This document shows positions 20,201-30,412 of a DNA stretch of 64,000 nt, piece after piece (the first letter of the stretch is position 1; each line of letters starts with the position of its first letter). Made by a program: the position numbers and the translations under genes. The notes beneath the pieces are model-generated. The model did not search any database and was not told the DNA's origin. It worked only from the letters and a program-made list of their open reading frames with translations. The stretch is from Micractinium sp. NFX-FRZ (taxonomy: Eukaryota; Chlorophyta; Trebouxiophyceae; Chlorellales; Chlorellaceae). Location of the stretch: positions 1 to 64,000 of the forward strand of contig JAPTJF010000138.1 of assembly GCA_029339195.1 (NCBI GenBank). The letters are read 5' to 3'.

Positions 20201-23200
20201 CGCTCCCGCTCATCCAGCCGCCGGTTGTAGATCTGGGGCAGGGTCGGGGTGAGGCAAGGGCAGTGGGGCAAAGTTACGACCAGAACACCTCCACAGGTTG
20301 CGCTGCATGCCTGTGGTGCAGGTAGGTGGCATGTCAGCCGCACAGGCAGGCCGATCTATGCCTGCCGCCGCACAAGCCAGCAGGCTAGCAACTGGCCAGC
20401 AGGCAAGCAAAGGAGCCGCGGCAAGCGGTTCACGCCGCTGGCTAGCTGGCGTGCGTGCATACCTGCAGCAGGCGGTCCTTGCGTGCCACCTCCTCCTCGG
20501 GGTCATCATCCCTGCAGCGTATGAATGCAATAGAGAAGCGCCAAGTGGATGCGCCACTTTACAAGCTCAGGTGCAGGCAGGTTCACAGGACAGGAATCGG
20601 GGGGCAAGAGTGAAGAGAGCTGGTATACTGCGGTACCAATTCTCTTTCCATTCTCAACACCCACCACCCCCCACACCTGAAGTCGGCCAGCTCGGAGATG
20701 AGCGTCTCCGCCTCCGCATCCCACTCGGGCTCAAACTCGTTGCGCTTGATGTTGTACCCCGTCTGCTGCGCCTCCGTGGCGGCAGGGATCTGCTGGAGAG
20801 TGGGGGGAAGGGGAAGGAGGGGGGGCAGGGGTGAGGGGGAGAAGGGGCTGAAAGGGCGTGTTTGCTTGATGGTGTTGCCCGTCTGCTGACCCAGCGTGGC
20901 AGGGGGAAGGATAAAATACCAACACGCAACAGACCGCGACATGCAAGTGCACTCATTGCACATGCACACTGCCGCTCAGGACTTGGCACTGAAGCATGCG
21001 CTAGCAGTGCCAAGCATTGAGCACACCTTTGCTGTGCTGGCATCGCCGGCACCGGCTGCGGGCGCCTTGCCGCCCACCCCCGCTGGCGTGGCCACCCCAT
21101 CCGCCCCCGCTGTCGGCGGCTCTGGCGCTGATGGCCGCAGAGCAAACGTGCCCTGTGTCCGGTGCTGTGCCTGCTCTGCGCCAGCCGCTGCTGCTGCTCC
21201 CGCCGCTGCCCCTGCAGCTGCCCCCTCTGACCGGTGCTTCTTGCTTGCCGCTGCACCTGCCGGCTGCTCGCCCTGCTGCTCCTGCCCCTCTTCGGCAGCC
21301 GCGCCTCCCTCCTCCTCTTTCTTCACTGGCACATCCTCCATCTTCACATCCCCTCCCTCCTCCTTCACTTCCGCTGCTGCCGCCGCTGCTGCTGCTGCTG
21401 CCGCCGCGGCCCCGCCCGCAGTTTTGGCGCGCTTGTGGGAGGGCGACACCGCAGCTGCCAGGCGGTGCGCTGCCCCCGCTGGGTCCCGCCCCGACCGCCG
21501 GTACTCTGCCACCAGCGCCTCGATGCTCATCTGCGCAGGGCAGGTGGCAGAAGGGAGTGGGCGATGGGATGATATGAAGCACAGCATGAGTGAAGTGTGC
21601 ATGATGCAGCACAGCCAGGGAGACAGGCTACCGTGCCAAAGGAGAGGCACAGCCACAGCCCAGGCCCAAGACGCCGGCCTGCTCCCCCCTGCTGCGCACC
21701 CCAGCCATGGATGGGTGCCGCTGCGGCAGCGGGAAGCCGGGGTGGTCGATGTACGTGGCCAGGTAGTGCCCCCTGCACTCCTCCACGCTCTTCCCCACGT
21801 GCTCTGCACAGGGCCGGGGGGCCAGGCAGGGCGAGGGGGTCGGGCGGCGCGCCACGGCATGCCTCACAGGCGGGCAGGCAGACAGGCAGGTGCAGGACCG
21901 GCAAGGCCGTCGCGCCGGGCAGAGTGAGCCTGCGGGTTGCCGCAGTGAGCCCGGCCGCAGGGGGAGCATGGTATGTATGGGAACAGCCCCTCCCACCTGG
22001 GCTGCACACCGCACCCTCCTGCAAGTATCTGCCACTTGCCCACCGGCAGGTGTTCCCTATCCAAACCGAACGGAAGTGCACCTGCCACCTTGGGCCAGTT
22101 GCCCAGCCCGTAGATCTCAATCCCCTCCAGCAGCAGCAGCTCCTCATCGGCCTGGAGGGCGGGAGTGGGGTGGGCGGGTGGGGCGGGGGGCAACCAGTGG
22201 CCATCACTTTCAGTGCATCACGTTGGATATTGATTGATTCCTGTATCAGCAACAGCAGCAGCAGAAGCCGCGGCGGGTGCTCGCCAGCCTGGCAAGAGGC
22301 AGCGGAAGAAACCAGGGGAAGGGCGCAAGAAAGCTGTAGCCAGTGACAGTCAACTTGGTTGGTAGCTGTGGCAACCAGTTCATCTCTTGAGAGATGGAGC
22401 CAACAGACGAGGGCGCTCAAGCCCTGCTGTTGATGCCCAGCCGCGATCCTGCCCGGCCAGTGCCGCCCAGCTGCCCAGGCAGCCCTCCAGCCGGTGTGGC
22501 CCTACCCCACTCACCCGCCACGCGGGGTGGTACAGAGGGAAGCCCAGCGACTGCACCACCTTGTAGGCATGATCGTTGGAGTGGCCAGCCACGTTGAGGT
22601 GCACGCCCACGCTGCGCGCAGGAGGGTGTGAGTTGAACAGCGGGGAGACGCGGCAGGTAAGGGGAAGGGACAGACAGGCAGGCAGCAGGGCGGGTGCCCT
22701 GCAACCCGATGCACGTCGCCCCATCCTCCCGCTTACCCCCAGGTGGGGGCTGCCACCGCGGGTGCATGTGCGTCCCGGCAGCCAGCGGACCAGCCTGCGT
22801 TCTGTATCCCGCTGTGCCTGCTGTGCTCCCCCCAACCCCGACATGGAGCGCCCCTTGTTGGAGGCACGGGTCTGGTCCCTGCGCACACCCCGCACCAACA
22901 GGGGCCCACCTGAAGCACTCGAGGCAGAGGTCAAAGTCCTTGCAGACGGCGCACTTGATGCGCAGCGTGGAGCTCAGGTCCTTGTGGCAGTAGTCGCAGT
23001 GGTACAGGCCCTCGCTGCCAGGGGGGAGGAAGGAGCGGAGGGTGCATGGCGGGGTTTGTGTTTCATGACGAAATTTGGTGGAGTCCCGCCTGTTGGGGAG
23101 CAGATATGCCTGGAACAAACCGACAGACTGATACAACTGGTGTAGCAGTGGCAAAGCCCCCGGCTGGTGGCGAGATCCAAACGCCATCAACCGCGCAGAC

Positions 23201-23601
23201 TTCGAGTGAGGTTGGCCCACACGCAGTGCCACGGCGCCTCGGGCGGATGAGGACAGCAACAGGTGTCGGCACGGGCCTTGCACACAATGCATTGCCAGGG
23301 CGTGCACAGCGCCGCCCCAACAGCAGGGAGGGGAGCCTGGCACATACCCCGGCGGGCAGCACGCAGGCAGCAGCGCAGGCGGCGGCACGCGCGCGTCGGC
23401 AGGCAAGCTCACTTCTTGCCGGCCCCTGGCTTGCCGCCCGCACCAGCCGGGGCATCCTCTCTCCTCCGCTTGTTCCTGCATCAAGGGATGGAGCAGCACA
23501 CTGCTGCATCTGCACTTGCGCACAGCCAGGCTGCACCGCCGCCACCGGCCGCGTTGTTGTGGGCGGGACCCGCCGCCGGGTGATTGCCGACGGGCGGCCA
23601 T
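17233..23601 (-). CDS. ADA2: transcriptional adaptor ADA2 (SAGA-type histone acetyltransferase subunit)
   Basis: ADA2 bridges the GCN5 acetyltransferase to the rest of the SAGA-type coactivator in the nucleus. Seventeen exons: 23601-23546, 23475-23413, 23014-22910, 22611-22515, 22151-22082, 21803-21700, 21530-21027, 20789-20677, 20511-20463, 20232-20149, 19782-19672, 19372-19319, 18916-18853, 18432-18341, 18069-17978, 17788-17728, 17478-17233 (654 residues, length divisible by three). Domain order is diagnostic: a ZZ finger (YHCDYCHKDLSS, CAVCKDFDLCLECF), a SANT/Myb domain (ADEELLLLEGIEIYGLGNW), the ADA2-specific GYNIKRNEFEPEWDAEAE block, then a C-terminal SWIRM domain (CATERYLPAQYLAIKAAVL ... 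LHDFWVQQGWL). Exon 7 is an alanine-rich linker with a poly-Ala run and KEEE clusters not typical of ADA2. The N-terminus is basic (NKRRRED), possibly a nuclear signal. The gene ends with a Gln run before WGSP. Confidence 0.92.
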
Positions 23602-23935
23602 GGGTGAGCGCGACGCACCGCGCGCAAGGATTATGGTTTTCGAGCACCCAAAGGCGCACCTGCTGGGTGCCACCGCCGTGGGCGGCCCCATTTTCAGCTG
23701 CGCTCGCCGCCCGCCCGCCTGCGGCTGTCCGGGGCGGCGCCTGCTCTTCAAATAGTGTTCAACACCTCTGCAGGTCCTGCCGAACCCGGTCCAAGCGAGA
23801 TTCAAGCAGGGCAGCAAAACCTGTCCTGCAGGCTGTCCTGCCCTGGGTGGGGCTGCCGAAAGCCTGCCACCGCTGCCGCCCTCGTCCTCTCTCCCTCCTG
23901 CAATTCAACTGCCGGACCGAGGAGCACCAGTCACC
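23602..23935. promoter_or_regulatory. divergent intergenic region between ADA2 and SBPase
   Basis: 334 bases separate the start codons of the minus-strand ADA2 gene and the plus-strand SBPase gene, so both promoters and both leaders must fit here. Around 23745-23770 the sequence is less GC-rich (CTTCAAATAGTGTTCAACAC). No TATA box is evident at a standard position. Confidence 0.55.
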
Positions 23936-26900
23936 ATGGCCGCCGCTACCACGTCTGCTCAGGCCGCTATGGCCGGCCGCATCGCGACCACCGCCAAGGC
24001 CGCCACCGGCGCCAAGGTGGGCATCGGCACGCGAAAGGGGGATTGGCCATCAATGCGCGGTCGGCGGGCCAGGCGCAGGGCTGGGGCGGCCCCTTTATCT
24101 CTTCACCCTGACCGTGCGCCAGCCTTGGGTCATGCTCCCCCGCTCCTCGTGGCTCACAATCGCTGCCGCATTCGCATATTACCCGCAGGTTGCCCCTCGC
24201 CTGGCTGTGCGCGCCGCCGCCCAGACCTCCACCGCCAGCAGCTTTGCGGGCGCCAAGATCAGCGGCAAGGCTGTGCGCCAGTCTGCCCGCCGCGCCGCGG
24301 TGGCTGCTCAGGCCAAGGTGGGCATGCACAGCTGGGTGGGGATGCAAGAGGCATGCAGCAGCTGGGAAGCAGACGGCTTGACGGCGCCTGCTCCCCTGTT
24401 GCCTGCGCTGGGGCACCACAGCGCTGGTGCCGCAGCGTGTGGCGCTGCTGCCAGGAATATGCATCCTGCTGCACACCGGCCGTTCGTCATTTGGCAACGC
24501 GCTCTGCATGCATTCTGTACCGGCACACGTGTTGCACGTCAGACCGGTGTGGCTGGCAGTGCAGCCTGCTAATGCCTTGTCGCCTTGCTGGCCGCTCCCT
24601 CCAGCGCTGCACGTTCACTTGTGCCGCCAAGCGCGGGCCTGCCAGCTGGTCAGCACGCTTTCAGAATCGGCCCAGCGCATGCACTCCCCTCCCCGGCACC
24701 CGGCTGTCAACCCTGCCCCACTCTCCACCTGCTCCCCCGGCCCCCCTGGTCTCAACACACGCGCCCCTTGCCCTCCACAACCACCCCTCCACCTCCCTCA
24801 GATTGGCGACACCCTGGAGGAGTACCTGATGGAGGCCACCAGCGACGCCCGCCTGCGCCAGCTCATGATGTCCATGTCCGAGGCCATCCGCACCATCGCC
24901 TACAAGGTGAGCCCTTGTCTTGGGTGTGGTCAGCCAGCGCATGTTGGTGCAGCGCATGTGGATGCAGGAAGTGAGCGTAGGGCAGGTGGCCTGGCGGGCG
25001 GGCGCCTGTGGGTGCTGCTGTGCGGGGTGCAGCACGCGCTGCGCTGAGTCTGCCAGGCGGACAGGCCAGTCTAATGCGGCCAAGGAACTTGACGGTTCGA
25101 ATGCGCTTTACTCCCGCCCCAACCTCAGCCCCTGCCCTCCCCTCCTGCGTGCGTCCCCTCCGCCCATGCCCTCTGCCCAATGCCCTCCCCCACGGCCACC
25201 ACCTGGCATGATCTCCTTTCCTCTTTTAAATGTTGCCGCCCACCGACCCCTCCTCCCTTACCTGTCCACTCCTTCTCTCCCCGTGCAGGTGCGCACCGCC
25301 TCTTGCGGCGGCACCGCCTGCGTCAACTCGTTCGGCGACGAGCAGCTGGCCGTGGACATGCTGGCCGACAAGCTGCTGTTTGAGGCGCTCAAGTACTCTG
25401 GCTACTGCAAGCTGGCCTGCTCTGAGGAGGTGCCCGAGCCCCTGGACCTGGGAGGTGAGCAGAGGCGGGGGGCGGGGAGGCTGCGGGGGGTGGGGGCCGG
25501 GGCATGGAAAGTGAGAAGGATGAGTGCGGTGATGTGGCTGGCCTGGCATGGGCACAGGTGAAGGCGCTGGCCAGCTGCAGCCGCTGGGGAGCTTCAGCGC
25601 CCACGCGGGCTTGCGCACCCCGCCTTGCCCAAATGTCCCCTCACGCTTACTGTCCATGGCCCTCCATTACGGCGGCACACCTCTGGTGGCCCCGGGGGCG
25701 CCTCCCTCTTCGTGCCCTTGGCCTCCCCCGGTGCTCACGCTCATCCTTTCGCCATGGCTGCTGCCGTGCAGGCGAGGGCTTCTCCGTTGCCTTTGACCCC
25801 CTGGACGGCTCCTCCATCGTCGACACCAACTTCTCGGTGGGCACCATCTTTGGCGTGTGGCCCGGCGACAAGCTGACCGGCATCACCGGCCGCCAGCAGG
25901 TGGCCGCCGGCATGGGCATCTACGGCCCCCGCACCGTCTTCTGCATCGCCCTCAAGGACGCCCCCGGCTGCCACGAGTTCCTGCTCCAGGACGACGGCAA
26001 GTGGCTGCACGTCAAGGAGACCGAGCACATCGGTGAGCTGCCGCCCGGCTGCCTGCGCTCTCTCTTGGCTGAGCAGGGCTTGCTGCGTCGTGGTGTTGAG
26101 AGGCGCCCGTTAGGGAGGCGAATGGCTGCATTGTGCTGAGGAGAGGGCATAGAAGAGAGGCCAGCTGCTGCCCGCCAAGGAGGCGAAGCGGAGCTCGTTG
26201 ACGCTGCGCTGCCAGGGTGCATCGAGGGTGCAGGGGGTGGGGAGAGGGGCGGAGCGGCTCGAGCTGTGTGGCGGCGAGGAGCGGGCTCCAGGGGCTGCCT
26301 GCTGTGCAGGGTCGCTGCGCCCGCCTCATTTTGCCAGTGTGCTCGCTGCACGCATGTCCTGTCATGTCCTAACCCACCCACCCCCATCCTCGCCCACCCC
26401 CACTGCTCAGGCGAGGGCAAGATGTTCTCCCCCGGCAACCTGCGCGCCACCTTCGACAACGCCGCGTACGAGAAGCTGATCGCTTACTACGTGGGCGAGA
26501 AGTACACTCTGCGCTACACCGGCGGCATGGTGAGCGCGCTTTGTCGTCATGCTGGGGCACGCTGTGCCACACGCTGTGTGCTGGGCTGTGTGCGGCTGTT
26601 GCTGCTGTGGCTGCGGCGGGCGCGCTTGCAACTGCATGGCCTTGCCCCCTGGTGCACCCGCAGCCTGCCTGCCTCCCTTTGTCCCCCCACTGCCCCTCAC
26701 CCGCCCCTCCTCTTTCCTGTATCACTCCCATCCCGCTCTGCAGGTGCCCGACGTGTTCCAGATCATTGTGAAGGAGAAGGGCGTGTTCACCAACGTCATC
26801 TCCCCCTCCACCAAGGCCAAGCTGCGCCTGCTGTTCGAGGTTGCCCCCCTGGCCCTCCTGGTGGAGAAGGCCGGCGGCGCCTCCTCCTGCGACGGCCTCT

Positions 26901-27249
26901 GCGTGTCCGGCCTGGACGTGGAGGTCCAGAAGCACGACCAGCGCACCCAGATCTGCTACGGCTCCGTCGGCGAGGTGGGCCGCCGGCCTCTGTTGCACTC
27001 GTATTGTTTCGTTGGCTGCTGCGATGTGGGGGGGCCGGCACGCTGCTGGCTGCATTGCCATGGGCGAGGCGGGGGGATAGTTGCATGTTTGCTCACTCAG
27101 CGCCCATCCGCCCTCCCAGTGAACCCTTCTCCACATGTGTCGCCTCTCCCTCCCTTCCCTCCCTCCCTCCCTCCCTCCAGGTGCGCCGCTTTGAGGAGTA
27201 CATGTACGGCAACTCCCCCCGCTTCTCCGAGGTGGCTGAGACCGCATGA
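23936..27249 (+). CDS. SBP1: sedoheptulose-1,7-bisphosphatase, chloroplast
   Basis: SBPase hydrolyses sedoheptulose-1,7-bisphosphate in the regenerative phase of the Calvin cycle in the chloroplast stroma. Eight exons: 23936-24016, 24189-24317, 24802-24906, 25289-25454, 25772-26032, 26411-26529, 26744-26974, 27181-27249 (386 residues). Exons 1-2 encode an Ala/Arg/Ser-rich transit peptide. The mature part begins near [12 protein letters not shown]. The regulatory pair of cysteines typical of thioredoxin-activated SBPase is present in [19 protein letters not shown], so light activation through ferredoxin-thioredoxin is expected. The metal-binding sugar-phosphatase motif is FDPLDGSS, and YTGGMVPDVFQI and [12 protein letters not shown] are also conserved. 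The alternative, plastid FBPase, is unlikely because the GDTLEEYL and CGGTACVN blocks are SBPase-specific. It shares a 334-base promoter region with ADA2. Confidence 0.95.
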
Positions 27250-28081
27250 AGTCGGTGACCAACTGACTGCCTGCTCGTGATGCCAGCGGCATCAGCGGCA
27301 CGTTGACGGCGGCGCCGGCAGCACACCTGCGGGCACGCTGCCGTCGCCTGCCTCTGCGCCTCCCTCTCATCGTGCTTCACCCCCTGTGCCTTTGTCCCTC
27401 CCAGTCCGCGCCAATTCATTTACCGGCTATTGCAGCCGGGGAGAAGAGCCCCCCATTTCCCTTCCCTCCTTGTTTGTGCCTCTATTGCGTCCATTTGCCT
27501 CACTGCCCGCCCAAAGTTTTGCCGCCCGCCACCAGTATTCCTCGGCCCGTGGGCATTTCCCCCGGCCTGCTGCGCCCCCCAGTCATGCACCCCTCCTGCT
27601 GTACCACAAACACACGCAGTGTAACCAGCAGTGCCGGCAGGGATGGGCCAAGGTTTGACGGATCAATACCGCCCCATGGTTTGCACTGGGGCACAAACGC
27701 AGCCGCGAGGTGCCTGCATGAAGGCAGCGGCCATGGCAGAGAGCCATGCGGGCGCCCGCCCGCCTGCTATGGGTGGCGGCCCTTCAGACTTCCCTTTGGC
27801 GCCTTGCGCAACCCTGCAAGTGCCTAGCTACAGCCAGAACTCGTTCCGCATATCGCAGGCAGACCGCGAGCTTTGAGCGACCGCGAGCTTTGATCATCGA
27901 CGAGACCGGCGGCGACCGCTTCCATTGAGGTGATATGCTGATGTTGTGGTAGAATCCAGTTTGTTGACCCCGCATGGAGGGTTATGCTCCCCAGCCACCT
28001 TCCCCGCCCCTCCACCGCCGCCCTCGCCGCCTCGCCCACCTGCCCTGCCGCAGGCCCTCCTGTCACACTCTCCTGCCACAG
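27250..28081. other. SBPase 3' region and upstream region of the next gene
   Basis: The first ~375 bases are the SBPase 3' untranslated region, C/T-rich, ending near the TGTAA at 27620. The remainder up to 28081 has no convincing coding exon. The stretch 27974-28081 is open in the frame of the following gene but reads as low-complexity Pro/Arg and ends in CTCCTGCCACAG just before the ATG at 28082. It may therefore be untranslated leader or an intron end. Confidence 0.4.
27620..27624 (+). terminator. TGTAA polyadenylation signal of SBPase
   Basis: TGTAA 370 bases after the SBPase stop codon, in the expected orientation. Confidence 0.55.
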
Positions 28082-29815
28082 ATGGCAGCTTCAACCAGCA
28101 ACATCCCAGCCCTGGTGCAGCGCGTGCAGCAGAGCGGCAGCTTAGCACAGCAGGCAATATCCGCGCACCTGCTGAAGGAGATTTGTTTGAACAGCTCCGA
28201 GGCCAGGGAGGCAGCCACAGCAGCGGGCGCCATTCCCACCCTGGTCAGCTGCCTGCAGCAAGGTAACCACGGGGACCTGCGTTCTGTGGCAGCAGCGGCA
28301 CTTGGCAGGCTTGCCATTGACATCCCTGCAAACAAAGCAGCCATTGTGGCAGCTGGGGCCATCCCTTTGATCCTGCACAGCCTGCAGCAGGGACACGACG
28401 GCGCCATTCTGGAGGCAGCGTTGACGGGTCTATACAACATTTCAAGCGGCAGCTCAGCCGCCATGGCAGCCATGGCAGCAGCTGGCGCCACTGCCGTGCT
28501 GGCTTTCAAAATGCGCAGCAGCAGCAGCAGGTGTGTGCAAGACCAGGCTGCACGCCTGCTGGCGCGGATGCCCCTGTTTGAAGAGCCGTCAGCATTCGCA
28601 GCAGCAGGGGGGATCTCGGCACTAGTGCAGTGCCTCCGTTGCAGCAGCGATGAGGTGGTGCTGGTTTTGGCGGCTAAGTCGCTGTGGGTCCTCTTGGGGG
28701 AGCGCGGTGCCGGCCATCACGCTGAGCTCAGGGCAGCCATGGCAGCAGCGGGAGCCATCCCTGCACTGGTGCGCTGCCTTCAGCAGAGCAGCGACGAACC
28801 ACTGCTGGCGTCAGCAACGCTAGTTGTGGGCGACCTGTGCAAGGAACCAGCAAACGTTGCAGCCGCCACTGCTGCTGGTGTCATGTCAGCATGTGTAAAT
28901 CTCTTACACAGCAGCGGCAGCGAGGCGGTGCTGGGAGGAGCAGCAAGGGCACTGCTCGCCCTGATTGTTGGTGGAACAAACGTGCAGGAAGTTGTTGCTG
29001 CAGCAGGAGGCATTTCAGCTGTGGTGGAATGCTTACAGAGCGGCATTGAAGGAAAGCAAATATTTGCAGCTGTGCTTCTGCGCCTGGCTGCAGCAGACCA
29101 ACACACACTCATCGCAGCTGCCGGCGGCATCCAGACCCTGCAGCAGCTGCGGCACAGCAGCCCCAGTGACGCTGTGCGTCAGGAAGCAGCAGAGGCGCTG
29201 GTCAGTCTGTGTGCTGGCCAGGGTGGCGAGGAGGTGGCAGCAGAGGAGGCGGCGGGGGGAGTGGCAGAGGAGGAGGAGGCGGCGGGGGGAGTGGCAGAGG
29301 AGGAGGAGGAGGCGGCGGGGGGAGCGGCAGAGGTGGATACAGAAATTGAGGAGGCTGCAGAGGTGCGGCGTGTGAAGCCTGCAGAGGAGGCGGAAGAAGC
29401 AGCAGGCGAGGCTGCAGAGGAGGCACAGGAGGAGGTGGAGGAGGCAGAGGCTGCTGCCGCCGCAGCACCCGCAGTTGCTCGCAGGATGTGCGCGGCTGAG
29501 GGCTGCTGCAACACCCATCACCTGCGCAGCTGCGGCGGGTGAGTATGTATCTGGAGCTAGCAGTGAGAGACGAATGCAGGGTTGCCTGTCTGTCCCCACC
29601 ATGCGACTCCTACCACCTCAAATAGGCAAGCGCCTGTGTGCATTGCAACAACTCTCCATGAAAAGAACTCCTCTTCTACACCCCGGCCTCATTGCAGGTG
29701 CCGAATGGTGCGGTACTGCGGTGAGGCGTGCAGGAATGCGCACTGGCGTGCCCACAAGACCGAGTGCCGGCGCCTGCAAGCGGAGGCTGCCGCCGCCAAG
29801 CCCGCAGGCGTGTGA
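28082..29815 (+). CDS. armadillo-like repeat protein with C-terminal MYND finger
   Basis: Two exons, 28082-29538 and 29698-29815, 524 residues. The first ~370 residues are a series of ~40-residue helical repeats of the armadillo type: each begins like AAAGAIPTLVSCLQQGNHG or AAGGISALVQCLRCSSDEV and ends in a hydrophobic helix. A run of Glu/Ala/Gly repeats (AAGGVAEEEE units, 29236-29330) follows, and then an acidic coiled segment. The C-terminus is a complete MYND finger split by the intron: CAAEGCCNTHHLRSCGG and CRMVRYCGEACRNAHWRAHK. The family ARM+MYND occurs in algae and plants, where ARM repeats bind partners and MYND binds proline motifs; no specific function is known to me. The start was taken at 28082 because translation upstream is low-complexity. 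A TGTAA follows at 30013. Confidence 0.82.
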
Positions 29816-30412
29816 TGCCTGCGTGTGATGCACATTTCCCTAAGACAGCCGTGTTTACGCCCTGTGGCATTTGTTTACATCAGCGCAACTTGTACTTTTC
29901 CAACCAAGTGCCCTTCACCCACTTGTTGAGCGCATCGGACGAACGTGGCACAGTACCACGGTCGCCAATTGGCCGCTTGACCCGACCTGAGCTGCAGTGC
30001 AACGCCGTGCCTTGTAAAGGTCTGCCGGATTGCTGGCGCCTTGAAAGGAACACATCTGGAGCAAAGAGATATTAGAGGCAACGGGAGATGCTTGCAATTC
30101 TTCATTGCCCTGAGCACCTCTGTCTGCCCACCATGTCCGTCGTCACGCTGGCGGCGCCATGCTGCGCCGTGCTGAGCGCCTCAGAGCGCGCATTCAGGCT
30201 GTTTGGCCGCCACCCACAACAAACAAATGCACCAGCACGCCCTGGTGACGAGGGGGTGGTGACAGCTCTGCGTTTCGCTTGTGATCGACTGGGGTCGCCG
30301 GCACTCGGCGCCTCTTTGTCGTCATTATTTGCGACCAGTGCGTTCCAAACAAGCATAATGACGCTCCCCAGCTAGCCCGGCTTCACGCGAACTCAAACGC
30401 ACAGGCGCAGGA
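29816..30412. other. 3' region of the ARM-MYND gene and upstream region of the coiled-coil gene
   Basis: The first 200 bases are unusually AT-rich for the window and hold the TGTAA at 30013. From 30070 to 30412 no coding exon is evident; this must contain the promoter of the coiled-coil gene. Confidence 0.4.
30013..30017 (+). terminator. TGTAA polyadenylation signal of the ARM-MYND gene
   Basis: TGTAA about 200 bases downstream of the stop at 29815. Confidence 0.5.

Noticed and set aside
22417..23817. 466-codon minus-strand open frame
   Set aside because: It runs through exons and introns of ADA2 in mixed frames; only the ZZ-finger part is real and it is included in the spliced model.
23046..24572. 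508-codon plus-strand open frame
   Set aside because: It starts inside ADA2 introns on the opposite strand and crosses SBPase exons out of frame; low-complexity and unlike any family.
25090..25110. GGTTCGAAT motif suggesting a tRNA in an SBPase intron
   Set aside because: No flanking stems can be formed; isolated box-B resemblance.
27148..27180. CCCT tandem repeat at the last SBPase intron
   Set aside because: It is the polypyrimidine tract of a normal 3' splice site expanded as a microsatellite.
26369..27370. 333-codon minus-strand open frame over SBPase
   Set aside because: Antisense shadow of SBPase exons and introns.
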